Of a DNA stretch of 64,000 nucleotides, positions 52,335-63,300 are shown in pieces. Within the stretch, counting starts at the first letter, position 1; each line of letters starts with the position of its first letter. The notes below the pieces were generated by a model. It saw only the letters and a list, made by a program, of their open reading frames with translations. It was not told where the DNA came from and ran no database searches. A program made the translations under genes and the position numbers. Source of the DNA: Parvularcula sp039822105. Its GTDB lineage: Bacteria; Pseudomonadota; Alphaproteobacteria; Caulobacterales; Parvularculaceae. The stretch covers positions 186,001 to 250,000 of the forward strand of contig JBCBMW010000001.1 in assembly GCA_039822105.1 (NCBI GenBank). The letters are read 5' to 3'.

Positions 52335-54509
52335 ATGAGTTCAACCACACTCGACGCGGAGGGGCTTGGTGATGAGCCGGAGCCAGATGTTACGGGCTTC
52401 GTTTGCCTCGCCCTGGTCCTGAAGTTTCTGAATATCGCTGCGGAGCCGCAGCAGTTGGCCCACCAATTGGGCGCGAGCGATGGATCGGTGTCACCGCGTG
52501 ACCTTGTGCGGCTCGCAAAGGATGTAGGAGCGAAGGCGCGCCTCATTCGAGAAGAGCCGAACACAGATTTATCATCCCATCCATTGCCAGCGATAGGACG
52601 ATGGCGCGATGGTGGTTTTTTCATCGTTGGGCGTGCCTCTGAAACCGAGGTGCTGCTGCAAGACCCGGTCGCAGGCAAGCCGTTGACGATGGACCGAGAG
52701 ACGTTCGCGGAGCGTTGGTCCGGTGAGCTGGTGCTTGTCACAACGCGAGCACGCCTGGCGGGCGAAGAACGCATTTTCGATATCTCGTGGTTCATCCCTG
52801 CACTGGTGAAGTATCGTAGCCTTCTGGGCGAGGTCTTGGCGGCGTCCTTTTTTCTTCAGCTCTTCGGCTTGATCACACCGCTCTTCTTTCAGGTCGTGAT
52901 CGATAAAGTGCTGGTGCATAAGGGTCTTACAACCCTCGACGTGATGCTTCTCGGTCTTGCTGTGGTGTCGATCTTTGAGGTCGTGATGGGAGGTTTACGG
53001 ACTTACGTGTTCTCCCACACGACCAATCGCGTGGACGTCGAATTGGGTGCGCGGCTCTTCGATCACTTGCTGCGCTTGCCTCTTGCCTATTTCGAGGCGC
53101 GTCCAGTGGGCCACTCGGTCGCGCGGGTGCGTGAGCTGGAGAACATTCGAGACTTCCTCACATCGTCCTCAGTCACGCTTGTGATCGATCTCTTTTTCAC
53201 CGTCGTTTTTTTCGCAGTGATGTATCTCTACTCACCGCTCTTGACGCTGATCGTCGGTCTGTCGTTGCCGTTCTACGTTCTTGTGAGCTGGTTCATCACC
53301 CCACCATTGCGGGCGCGCCTTGATGAGAAGTTCAAGCGTGGCGCGGAAAACCAAGCCTTCTTGGTGGAGAGCGTCGTTGGGGTTGAAACCCTTAAGGCGA
53401 TGGCGGTTGAGCCGCAGATGAAACGTCAGTGGGAGGAGAAGCTTGCTGGCTATGTCGGCGCCTCTTTCAGCGCCAACATGCTCGGCAATTGGGGCAGTCA
53501 AGCTGTGCAGTTGATCAACAAGCTCACGACCGCAGCGACTCTCTATGTCGGTGCCAAGTTGGCGATCGGCGGCGACATCACTGTGGGGCAGCTTGTCGCC
53601 TTCAACATGCTGGCTGGTCGCGTGGCCATGCCAATCCTGCGTCTGGCCCAGTTGTGGCAAGACTTCCAGCAGATGCGGATATCTGTGGCTCGTCTTGGCG
53701 ACGTGCTGAACACACCTCCTGAGCCGGCTAGCAATCCCAACCGCACCAATCTGGGAACGATCCGTGGCGAGATCGATTTCGAGCAGGTGACGTTCCGTTA
53801 CCGCCCTGACGCGCCTGAAGTGTTGCGCCGTGTCAACTTCAAGCTGGATGCGGGGACGGTTCTCGGCGTTGTTGGCCCCTCTGGGTCCGGAAAGTCGACT
53901 TTGGCCAAGCTTATCCAGCGGATGTATGTCCCAGAAAGCGGCCGTGTCTTGATCGACGGTGTGGATCTTAGCCTCGCTGATCCCGCTTGGTTGCGCCGAC
54001 AGGTCGGCGTGGTGCTGCAAGAGAACATCCTCTTTAAGCGGACAGTGCGTGAGAATATCGCTCTTGCCGATCCAGCGCGCGATATGAATGCGGTGATCGC
54101 GGCGGCGCAGCTTGCCGGGGCCCATGACTTCATTCTCTCGCTTGCGGAGGGTTACGATACGGAGATCGATGAGCGCGGCGGCAATCTTTCTGGTGGTCAA
54201 CGGCAGCGCATCGCCATTGCTCGGGCCTTGCTGACCGACCCGCGGATCCTAATCTTTGACGAAGCCACCAGTGCTCTCGACGCGGAAAGTGAAGAGGTGA
54301 TCCAGAAGAACCTCAGGACGATCGCCGAGGGGAGAACGGTTGTCATTATCGCTCACCGGCTGTCCGCTATTCGGCAGGCTGATCGCATTATCGCGCTGCA
54401 AAAGGGTGAGATCGTGGAAGATGGCAGCCATGACGTGTTGCTGGCGCAAGATGGGCTTTATGCCCGGCTATGGCGAAAGCAAATGGGTCTGGCGGCGGGT
54501 GAGACGTAA
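52335..54509 (+). CDS. hlyB: Type I secretion ABC transporter, HlyB-like
   Basis: 724 residues from ATG 52335. Order: a C39-like domain without catalytic residues (about 20-140; the Cys position in TGFVCLALVLKF is Thr and the His is replaced in GGFFIVG), a six-helix membrane domain (about 150-430) and an ATPase with Walker A GPSGSGKST (about 514), LSGGQRQR, Walker B ILIFDEATSALD and H-loop IIAHRL. The inactive peptidase-like domain is the RTX substrate receptor of HlyB. It exports the downstream RTX protein. Confidence 0.95.
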   Translation: MSSTTLDAEGLGDEPEPDVTGFVCLALVLKFLNIAAEPQQLAHQLGASDGSVSPRDLVRLAKDVGAKARLIREEPNTDLSSHPLPAIGRWRDGGFFIVGRASETEVLLQDPVAGKPLTMDRETFAERWSGELVLVTTRARLAGEERIFDISWFIPALVKYRSLLGEVLAASFFLQLFGLITPLFFQVVIDKVLVHKGLTTLDVMLLGLAVVSIFEVVMGGLRTYVFSHTTNRVDVELGARLFDHLLRLPLAYFEARPVGHSVARVRELENIRDFLTSSSVTLVIDLFFTVVFFAVMYLYSPLLTLIVGLSLPFYVLVSWFITPPLRARLDEKFKRGAENQAFLVESVVGVETLKAMAVEPQMKRQWEEKLAGYVGASFSANMLGNWGSQAVQLINKLTTAATLYVGAKLAIGGDITVGQLVAFNMLAGRVAMPILRLAQLWQDFQQMRISVARLGDVLNTPPEPASNPNRTNLGTIRGEIDFEQVTFRYRPDAPEVLRRVNFKLDAGTVLGVVGPSGSGKSTLAKLIQRMYVPESGRVLIDGVDLSLADPAWLRRQVGVVLQENILFKRTVRENIALADPARDMNAVIAAAQLAGAHDFILSLAEGYDTEIDERGGNLSGGQRQRIAIARALLTDPRILIFDEATSALDAESEEVIQKNLRTIAEGRTVVIIAHRLSAIRQADRIIALQKGEIVEDGSHDVLLAQDGLYARLWRKQMGLAAGET

Positions 54510-54518
54510 GGTGCGGGT

Positions 54519-55913
54519 ATGCTGACATTCCTTTCGCATCACTGGGCTGTGCTCAAGGCCGCTTGGTCGGAGGAGAACGAGCGTGCCAAGACCAAACGCG
54601 TCTACCGGCAGGAAGAGTTTCTACCTGCTGCACTCGAAATTCTAGAAAAGCCGCCGTCCCCCATTGGTCGGCTCATGGCGTGGACAATCATGGCGTTTTT
54701 TGCCCTCGCTGTGATCTGGTCGATCTTTGGCCGTGTTGATGTGGTGGCTGCTGCTCCGGGCAAGACCCTACCTTTAGAGCGGGTCAAGGTCGTCCAGGCT
54801 TCTGAGGTTGGCGTGGTGCGCGCCATTCACGTGCTTGATGGCATGCGCGTCCAACTGGGCGACCCGCTGATCGATCTTGATCCGACGCAAGCGGCGGCCG
54901 ACCGGGCGCAGGCCAATGAGCAACTTGCGATCGCCCGCATTGATCTGGCCCGCGGCGAGGCCATCCTCGCCTTTCTCGACGGCGACCAGGCCCATTTTGA
55001 TCAGGAGGGGGTCGATGAGAAGATCGCTCAACGGCAGCAGGCGCTCATTGATGCTCAAGTGGCCGAGTATGTTGCTCAACGAGAGACGTTGGAGCGTCAA
55101 CGTGACGAGCGCCTGGCAGACATTGCTGTTGCGAATAGCCAGGCGTCGAAACTTCGTGACATGCTCCCAATGGTGCGCGAGCAGCTAACGGCGCGGGAGG
55201 CTTTGACCGAGCAGGGGTTTGGCGCGCGCTTGGTCCTCCTCGAGGCTCGCGAGCGCCATGTTGCTATGCAGCAGGACCTGTTGATCGCGCAGGATGAGAC
55301 CATCAAAGCGGAGGCAGCATTGTCCGCTGTTGCTCGTCAGATCGATCAATACACCGAAGAATTTCGCAAAACGGTGCTTGCCGATCTGGCGGAGGCCGAG
55401 GCCAATGCAAGGCTTGCGGAAGAGGACCTCAACAAAGCTTCGCAGCGTTTTGCGCTGCAAAGTTTGGCCTCGCCGGTCGACGGTGTTGTACAACAGCTTT
55501 CCGTGCACACCATTGGCGGCGTGGTGCAGCCTGCGCAAGAGTTAATGATGGTGGTCCCCGGCGACGGGGATCTCGTTGTTGAGGCGCTCCTGGCCAACAA
55601 AGATTTCGGTTTTGTGACAGAGGGTGATGTTGCAGAGGTCAAACTCGAAGCTTTTCCCTTTACAAAATATGGTGTTATCGATGGACGTGTGGAGATCATT
55701 TCGAATGACGCCATCCAGGATGAGAATCTGGGCCTTGTCTATCAGGTCCGCGTGACGCTCGATCGGCAGACCATAATGGTCGAGGGTCGCGAGGTGCGCC
55801 TATCCGCTGGCATGGCGGCAACCGCAGAGATCAAGACCGGTAAGCGCCGCATCATAGAGTTTTTGCTGTCCCCGCTCCTCAGATACCGCGACGAGGCTCT
55901 GCGCGAGAGATAA
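54519..55913 (+). CDS. hlyD: Type I secretion membrane fusion protein, HlyD-like
   Basis: 464 residues, 9 bases after hlyB. A cytoplasmic N-terminal segment, one membrane helix (about 50-70), a lipoyl-half (GKTLPLERVKVVQASEVGVVRAIHVLDGMRVQLGD), a long coiled coil (about 130-310), then the second lipoyl half and a beta-barrel domain (LASPVDGVVQQLSVHTIGGVVQPAQELMMVVP). HlyD bridges the ABC transporter to TolC; no tolC is in the window. Confidence 0.94.
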   Translation: MLTFLSHHWAVLKAAWSEENERAKTKRVYRQEEFLPAALEILEKPPSPIGRLMAWTIMAFFALAVIWSIFGRVDVVAAAPGKTLPLERVKVVQASEVGVVRAIHVLDGMRVQLGDPLIDLDPTQAAADRAQANEQLAIARIDLARGEAILAFLDGDQAHFDQEGVDEKIAQRQQALIDAQVAEYVAQRETLERQRDERLADIAVANSQASKLRDMLPMVREQLTAREALTEQGFGARLVLLEARERHVAMQQDLLIAQDETIKAEAALSAVARQIDQYTEEFRKTVLADLAEAEANARLAEEDLNKASQRFALQSLASPVDGVVQQLSVHTIGGVVQPAQELMMVVPGDGDLVVEALLANKDFGFVTEGDVAEVKLEAFPFTKYGVIDGRVEIISNDAIQDENLGLVYQVRVTLDRQTIMVEGREVRLSAGMAATAEIKTGKRRIIEFLLSPLLRYRDEALRER

Positions 55914-56055
55914 TTTCACTCAACACTGAAGCGCACTGACTTTTTCGTGAGGCACTGCAATTGGCTGCACGAAACCCCATCACCATCCTTTACAACGAAC
56001 GAGTTAAGGCAGAAGGTGAAGATCGGGCTAAGGTTGTAAATCGAATGAACTTGCT

Positions 56056-56073
56056 CCCCCTCGAAAGAGGGGG
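56056..56073 (+). terminator. GAAA-tetraloop hairpin between hlyD and hlyC
   Basis: CCCCCTC, GAAA loop, GAGGGGG: a perfect 7-bp stem closed by a GNRA tetraloop at 56063-56066. The TTTT about 17 bases later is too distant for a standard terminator. It may attenuate or process transcripts so that transporter genes are made separately from hlyC and the toxin. Confidence 0.5.
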
Positions 56074-56109
56074 CAGACGGAGTTTTGTCAGTTCATGGAG
56101 GGTTTTGAT

Positions 56110-56616
56110 ATGCAGCCTACAGATGTAAACGGCGGGGAAAGCGTGTTTTCTGGCGCAAATGGTCCGTCTACGGGTGATGCGGCACCAACGGTGTCGCATA
56201 TGCTCGGAGAGGTGACATGGCTTTTGTCGCAGTCCAAGGCACACAAACACTTCGCCATCGGTGATCTTGAGTGGATGGTGATGCCAGCCATTCTGCTGGA
56301 GCAGTTCCGTGTCTTTCGCGGTGAACAGCACCCCATGGGTTTTGCTCTGTGGGCCTCTTTTTCAGAAGAGGCCGAAACGCGGTTCAAAGAACAAGTGGAT
56401 GCTGGGCGCGGTGCAAGACTACGTCCTGACGAGTGGAGGTCTGGCGACAGGCTATGGCTGATCGAGCTCGTAGCCCCGTTCGCAACCGCCGATAACAAAT
56501 TGCAGGAGGCAATGCTTGCTGATCTCATCGATAACGTATTCGGCGAAAGAAAGTTCAAGCTCCACCTCATAGATCCAGCAACAGGTAAGCAAGAGGAAAG
56601 GGAGTTGGGTCTGTGA
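56110..56616 (+). CDS. hlyC: RTX toxin-activating lysine acyltransferase, HlyC-like
   Basis: 168 residues from ATG 56110 with GGAGGG 7 bases upstream. It aligns over its length with E. coli HlyC: WLLSQSKAHKHFAIGDLEW carries His45 (HlyC His23), MVMPAILLEQFRVFR, then FALWASFSEEAE and WRSGDRLWLIELVAPF. The HlyC Asp92 position is Glu119 here. HlyC moves a fatty acid from acyl-ACP to lysines of the RTX protoxin. It overlaps the next gene by 4 bases (GTGA). Confidence 0.85.
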   Translation: MQPTDVNGGESVFSGANGPSTGDAAPTVSHMLGEVTWLLSQSKAHKHFAIGDLEWMVMPAILLEQFRVFRGEQHPMGFALWASFSEEAETRFKEQVDAGRGARLRPDEWRSGDRLWLIELVAPFATADNKLQEAMLADLIDNVFGERKFKLHLIDPATGKQEERELGL

Positions 56617-57305
56617 AGCCTGTTGTAATAGTTTGCATACTGATGGCCATCGTGGGCTATATTCCAGTCCAAGAGCTCTTGGTTATTCGGCAGTTTGCAG
56701 ATTTTTGCAGGACCAACACCGGCGAATGGCCGACGAAGCCGATAGAGGTCGATTCAATTGAGCTCAGGGGCGATTTCCCCTTACTTCCCGCTGGATGGCC
56801 AGACGGCTTGGGTTACATCGAGTTCGTGGGCAACAATGTGGTTAACGGAACACTTTTCGAAGCGCTTCGCGAACGTGATCAGCTTGGTGATGCAGTCTAT
56901 CGAGTTACTCGCCGCAGGTCAGGCGACCCATTATGCGATTCGTATACCGAGAAGATGCGCTGGACCGAATCTTCTGGGAGGCACCAAGTCGGGAGTCACG
57001 ACCGATCTGCCGTGTGCCTGGGGCTGTCGAAAGCACAGGAACTCTCGTCTCGATACGCCTTTGAGTCCAAGGTCATTCACAGTCGCAGTAATAAGTCGTA
57101 TGCAGATATACTTGGGCGAAGTGTTCGAGGGACCTCGTATAAGGTTCATGACCGCAGTGAACGCGTTGTGGTGAGTCGGGTGGGGTGGTTCTCAGTTGAG
57201 ATAGCGCCGATGCTGCCAAAACCAGATTTTGTGTCTCAACAACACCGTTGTAGTCCTGAGTTGTCTCGACCACCGGGATCACTTCTAGAAATATTTTTCC
57301 AATGA
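56613..57305 (+). CDS. Unknown membrane-anchored/exported protein in RTX operon
   Basis: 230 residues from GTG 56613, overlapping the acyltransferase stop. A signal anchor (about 3-22) is followed by a soluble domain with five Cys (residues about 32, 107, 134, 212) and a basic, Arg/Ser-rich second half. No known domain. Tight coupling to hlyC on one side and the RTX gene 15 bases beyond suggests a role with the RTX product: chaperone, immunity, anchoring or modification. It is AT-richer than the flanking flagellar region. Confidence 0.65.
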   Translation: MKPVVIVCILMAIVGYIPVQELLVIRQFADFCRTNTGEWPTKPIEVDSIELRGDFPLLPAGWPDGLGYIEFVGNNVVNGTLFEALRERDQLGDAVYRVTRRRSGDPLCDSYTEKMRWTESSGRHQVGSHDRSAVCLGLSKAQELSSRYAFESKVIHSRSNKSYADILGRSVRGTSYKVHDRSERVVVSRVGWFSVEIAPMLPKPDFVSQQHRCSPELSRPPGSLLEIFFQ

Positions 57306-57320
57306 CAGTGGAGATAAGCG

Positions 57321-60300
57321 ATGAGTGTTGAAACGACTATCAATGTTCATGACATGTCTGTTGCAGATCAGCGTCGTGCTTTTGAGTCGACTGTCCTGGC
57401 GGTGATTGGAGGAACTGATTTTGGTAGAACTGAGCAAGAATATTTAGCAGCAGCAAGTGATGGCGTGATCGACGATATCGACCGTGCCCGGATTGAGTCT
57501 GCGTTCGAACGAGATTTATTATCCGCTCCTGGATCACTCCAGCAAGTAGATGATAACTACGTGGCCTATGTGCTGGAGAATTTCGAGTTTGTTTCCAGCG
57601 TAGGTTTTGGGCAGCCAGGTCAAAGTGGCGATGAAGAGTCTATTGTCGTATTAAGAAGGAAGAATGGAACTGGTGCTGAGGCGGTTATTCTATTTGAGTC
57701 TTTTGATGTCGGCTCTGATGTAGAGAGGCCATTTGTTCAGGACTTCATTTCTGGTGATCCCGGTCGGTTAAACCAACCAGTCTTTTACGAAAGCCTTGTT
57801 GGGGACCCGAGTGACTCCACGAATAATGGGACCCTTGGTGATGCATTGGCGCTTGCCGAGGCGCGAGGACTGAATCTGTCAGAGGTCCAACTGGTTGGTT
57901 CGTCGGGGGGCGGGTTGAAGGCAGAGATTGCTGCTGCCTACCTTGATGATAACACCGACATCGTTATTGAGCGAATCGATGCGCTCAATGCGCCGCCTTA
58001 CGTTTCGGGATCGTTCGATCCGGTTACCGGCGAGTTTGTTCCTGAAGAGAACCCACGAGGAGACCGCACATTCAGGCTTGACTACGGTGTGGATGCGGAC
58101 GTGGTACCAGCTAACCCATGGTTAGATTATGAAGGGGAGGGAAGAGAGGGTAATCGCGTCGTTATTCCGCCTTCTGATCTCAGTGAGCGACTTTTGATTG
58201 AGGGCGTTCGTATTGGTCTCGGTGGTGTTGCTGCACGTACATGGGGTCTATCGCAGACAGTTCGTGCCGCTTGGGTGTATGCAGTGAGCCGCGGGCAGCG
58301 CGCGGAGGAAGCGGCGGCAATATATGAGGGTGGCGTTTTGGCGTCTCGCTCGTTGGGCACCGTCATTGAGCACCAGGGTTTGAGGGCTATCGATGCGTTG
58401 GCCGAGACGATTTCTCTCAGAGATCTCTCTGCACCTTCCGCGCTTCAGGTTATTCTCGACCAATCTCGTTCAGACAGCACGGCTCGCTTGAACTTGCACC
58501 AGGCGGTCAATGATTTTGTGAATGACGCCCTCAGTGGACAGACATCACAAACCGCCGCGGTGTTCCACGCAGGACGCTTCACAGCGTCGATTCAAATTGA
58601 AGAACGTGATGGTACGACGTTCGCGGTTGTTGATGAAACGCTCACAACTGACGACAATGGCAATGTGACAAGCCTTCAGCGTGCTGTTGTTTCGTTGGAT
58701 GAGAACGGCGTTCTTAGGAATGAGCGAATATCTGTCATCACGATTGATCCGGAAACGAGAGAGCGCTCTAGTTCGGTGGTCTTTGGGTCGGATGTTTCGG
58801 AGTCCGAGCCACTCGACGGTACTATTCTTGCGGAGGTCCAAAACACAGTCCGATATATTGCGGACGGCGATTTCATTCATTCGTCAACTGAGTTTTACGA
58901 TACTTGGGATAATGGTGAGTACGTCGGGTCGGTTGTCATAGTCAAGGTGCAGCGGTTATCAGATCCGGAGCTGGCCGATGACACGATCGCTGAACCGGAG
59001 AAGGTGTCAGCCTACGAGGTCGAAGGTGCTGATGGCGTTCAAAACCTCGTTGAGGATTCTGCTGACCAGAACGTCGATAGGACTGGGGCCCGAGGTTACA
59101 AGGTTATAGAAACGTCCGCAGAAATTGGCGCGGTGATCGGCTCGACGCTTTCGAGACATTTCTTGGGTGATCAGAACGTTTTTGTCCGTGTGTTGGGCCA
59201 GGGGGCCGCAACAGCACTGGGCCAAAACTTGTTTGAAGCTGTAGCGTCAAAAATTGTCGACGGCGGGTCATTTGCTGATGCCTTTGACAACTTCGATCAA
59301 GACCTTGCGGGCAGTTTGCAGTCTGCCGGTGTTGGTGCCGTCAGTTCATACCTATCGGCGGAGTTTATCAATGCAATCGGAATAGAGGGTTTCGGCGGAG
59401 ATCTGGCGTCGAGCGTTGGTACTAAAGCTGTTAATCAAATCATTAGTAACGTTCTCGATCCAGACATATTGGATCCGTTAGCTGGCTTTGGTACCCCTGC
59501 GGCGACGTTCGGCAACGCCGTAGGATCCTTGCTCGGTTCAAAGCTCGCAGGGCAAGTGATAAGTGCTAGCACCACCGCCGGTCAACTAGGTGGGCAGGTC
59601 GGAGCGTCTGTGGGTTCACTGATCGCTGGTAAGTTGATCGGAAACGCCTTTGGAAAAGCGGTGGGAGCAATTCTTGTTCCTGGTATTGGGGCTTTCGTTG
59701 GGACGATCATTGGTACCCTGATAGGAGACCTCTTCGGCAAGGTGCCGCGCTCTGGTGCTGACCTGGTGTATGATGAAGCGAGCCGACAATTCGTGGTGGG
59801 AGCATCATACAAAAAGGGAAAAGGGTCTCGCGAGACTGCCGAACATATTTCGAGTCAGGTTGCAAGTACCCTAAATGGCGTGATCTTACTGACAGGCGGC
59901 ACACTGATGAATCCAGAGCTCGTTGAGCCTGGGTATTATGGTATGCGGAAGTCTAAGTTTACTTACCAGACTCATCGAGGTGGCGCTCGTACGAACTTCG
60001 ATGACATTGGGCATCTCGTAACATATGGTGCTTTGAACGCCTTGCGGGATTTCGAAATTCTTGGCGGCAGCGTGTTCGTCAAGAGGGCCTTGAACGCTAG
60101 CTTGGACAATCAGTTCGCCGGTGGGGAGCTACGGGCGCGCTTGACCGATACCAATGATCTCAACGATCCCGAGATAGAGGTCTTGCTTGGCGACCTCACC
60201 ATCGCGCGAGACTACGAAATCTATGTCGATAATCGACTGACAATCGACACACTCATTATGTCGCAACCGGACTCTGGCTACGCTGCTGGTTGGATTATTA

Positions 60301-63300
60301 CGTTGCAGCGAGCGTTTGAGCTTGGCTTGCATCGGCGGCAGGCGAGCGATTGGCATGGCGGCTGGGACTTCTTCTTGGAGGAAGCTGGGGCGCTTCGTGG
60401 TACTGTTGAGCTTTCAACAGACGCCGCTAGTGGCGAGCGCATTATATCGTTTACGGACGAAAACGGGACACTGGTGTCTATCGGAGACAATGCCGATAGC
60501 GGTAGCGCTGACATCGTCCAGGGGACTGCTGGCAACGATACCATCATTGTCAGTGGTGAGGCGGTCAGCCATGTGCATTCCACCGGCGGCTTGACAGTCA
60601 ACGGCGACGCCCTGTCGGTAGATGGTTTTGTCATCGACGGCGTCGCGCAGATTCGCGGCGGCGCGGGTAATGACGTTATCTACGGCGGTGATCGGGGTAA
60701 TGATCTTTACGGCGAGGGCGGGGACGACCATCTTTATGGTGGGCGGACGGCCGATTGGCTCTTTGGTGGGGACGGCAACGATGTCCTCGATGCGGTGGAG
60801 AGCGACAGCGGCAACTATCTCGACGGCGGTGCGGGTAATGACCAACTGATTGGCCGCGGCGGGTCGGACTGGCTGGACGGCGGCGCGGGTGTCGACACGC
60901 TCGATGGCGGTGACGGCGATGACTATCTCACCGGCGGCGCAGGCAACGGTGACGATGTTCGCGGCGGCCGCGGCGACGACACTTATGTCTTCAACCTTGG
61001 TGACGGAGTTGATACGTTATCGGATGAAGGATTTGCGCAAAGCGCGCCAGAACGTCCTGACCTAACGGTCGTGAGCGAGGGGCTCACCTATTCCCGGTTT
61101 GAGGCGCTGTCGATGGGCCTCATCAGCATCAATTGGGATGTGCGGGCCTATTGGGGCGCTTCTGAGCCTGTCGATCTTGGCAATGACATCTCAACCGCTG
61201 CCGTAACGCAACAGGGCAAGGCCCAGGGCGGTGAGGACCGTCTCGTTCTCGGTCAGGGTATTGGGCTTCAGAATATCCGCCTGCGGCGTGTTGAAGATGG
61301 CGCAGGTGTGGCCGATGACTTGGTTGTCGAGATCGTCGGCAATGATGGCGTGCTCACGGGTGACGCAATCACGCTGACCGATTGGTTTGACCCCTTCAAC
61401 CGAATTGAGTGGCTTGAGTTTGCCGACGGACAGAGCATCCGTTTGGGCAACTTCACCACGTTCACGGTTGGCACCGATGGCGATGACACGATCATTGGTA
61501 CGAACGGGAATGATTTTGTCTATGCCGGAAGCGGCGACGATTACGTTGACGTGTTGGCCGGCGATGACTTCGCAAGCGGCGGTCCCGATGACGATCTGAT
61601 CTTTGGCAGGCAGGGCGACGACATTGTTGTTGGCGGCGACGATAATGATCACGTCCATGGCGGTGCTGGTAATGATGTCGTTTCCGGTGATGACGGCGAT
61701 GACAATGTCAGCGGCGGCGACGGCAATGACATCCTCTCTGGTGGGCGCGGCACGGACACAGTTTCGGGCGGCGGCGGCAACGATGTGTTCCAGTATAACC
61801 GCGGCGACGGTATCGACACGTTCTACGACAGCTTTGTCGGAGCCGGATGGACCGAGGTGACGCTGTCAGATTGGCAAGCGGGGATCACACAAGTCTCAGT
61901 CGATCATGACGGGAATAGTCAAACTGCTGATATTATTCAACTTCGTTACGGCGCCGATACGGTGTACAATGGCTACAATTGGGTCGATGGCCTCGAATTC
62001 GACTTAGTGGCGGGTATTGTTCGCTACCGGACCCAGGATCAGGTCGGCAACAGCGGCGCGAAAGACCGCATTGAGTTCGAGATCGGCATCGAGATCGGCG
62101 ACATCGTTCTGCAGTCGGATGGTGATGATCTCATGGTGGGGATCAACACCGCCACCTCAGACAATGAAACATTCGACTCCTTGAGCGATCAGATTCGTCT
62201 GCAAGACTGGAACACCGCCGGTCGCAGTATCGAGGACTGGTGGTTCTTTAACGCTGGCATTTGGTCTGTCAGTACCCTGTCCGTTATGGCTGGCGGTACC
62301 GACGGTAATGATGCGCTCTTTGGATCTGCTGGCGATGATTGGCTTACCGGCGGCCGCGGGAACGACAGTCTCGACGGCCTGGCGGACGACGATTTGCTTG
62401 TCGGGCATGGCGGCGACGACGTTCTTTCAGGCGGCGATGGCGACGACACTCTCCTGGGCGGTTCCGGTGATGATGTGCTCGACGGCGGTGCTGGCGTTGA
62501 TGCGCTTGTCGGCGGGCAAGGGTTTGATATTGCTTCGTATGCGAGTTCATCCGAAGGCGTCATTGTCAAATTGGTGAATGACATTGCCGTTGATCAGAAC
62601 GCCAACAAAGACGTGTTCAGCGGTATTGAAGGGCTCGAGGGCTCAGCGTTCAACGACACCTTGGTGGCGGACAGCGGCGACAATGAACTCATCGGCGGTG
62701 CGGGCGATGATTTCTTGCAAGGCCGAGACGGCGACGACCATTACGTCATCACCGCTGGCAGCGGGGACGACACCATCCTCGATCGTGGTGAGGATGAGTC
62801 TCCCCTCAGCCTCCAGGTCGCCATGACATCGACTGGTGAGATTGGGGCAGGTTTCTCAACATCGGTGAAGAATTTCGAGGCTGAACCAACCTTGGGCGGC
62901 ATTATTTATGCGTACACGTGGGAAGTCATCCACGATGCTTCAGGAGCCGTCGCCTACAGCCAGGCTTTGAGCAATGTAGATCTTGGGGCGATCCGGCCGT
63001 CGTCTTATCTTAGTGCCTTTTGGCAGAACGGTTTCGCGCCCACCGGCAACGGTGCCGAAGTTTCAAGAACCGTTGGTACACCCAATTATTTTGATGGCGG
63101 CACGGACACAATCGAGTGGCTAACAGGTGAGAGCTTCTCAAACCTCACCTTCGCTATGCTGGGTAGCCACCATCTTACGATCACCGGCGCTTCTGAGAGC
63201 GTCACCGTTTACAGTGTCAGCAACAGCTACTCTGTCGTCGAAGAGTTCACGCTTGCCGATGGTGCCTCTGCGTCCCTGGCGAACATCGTGTTCAATGGTG

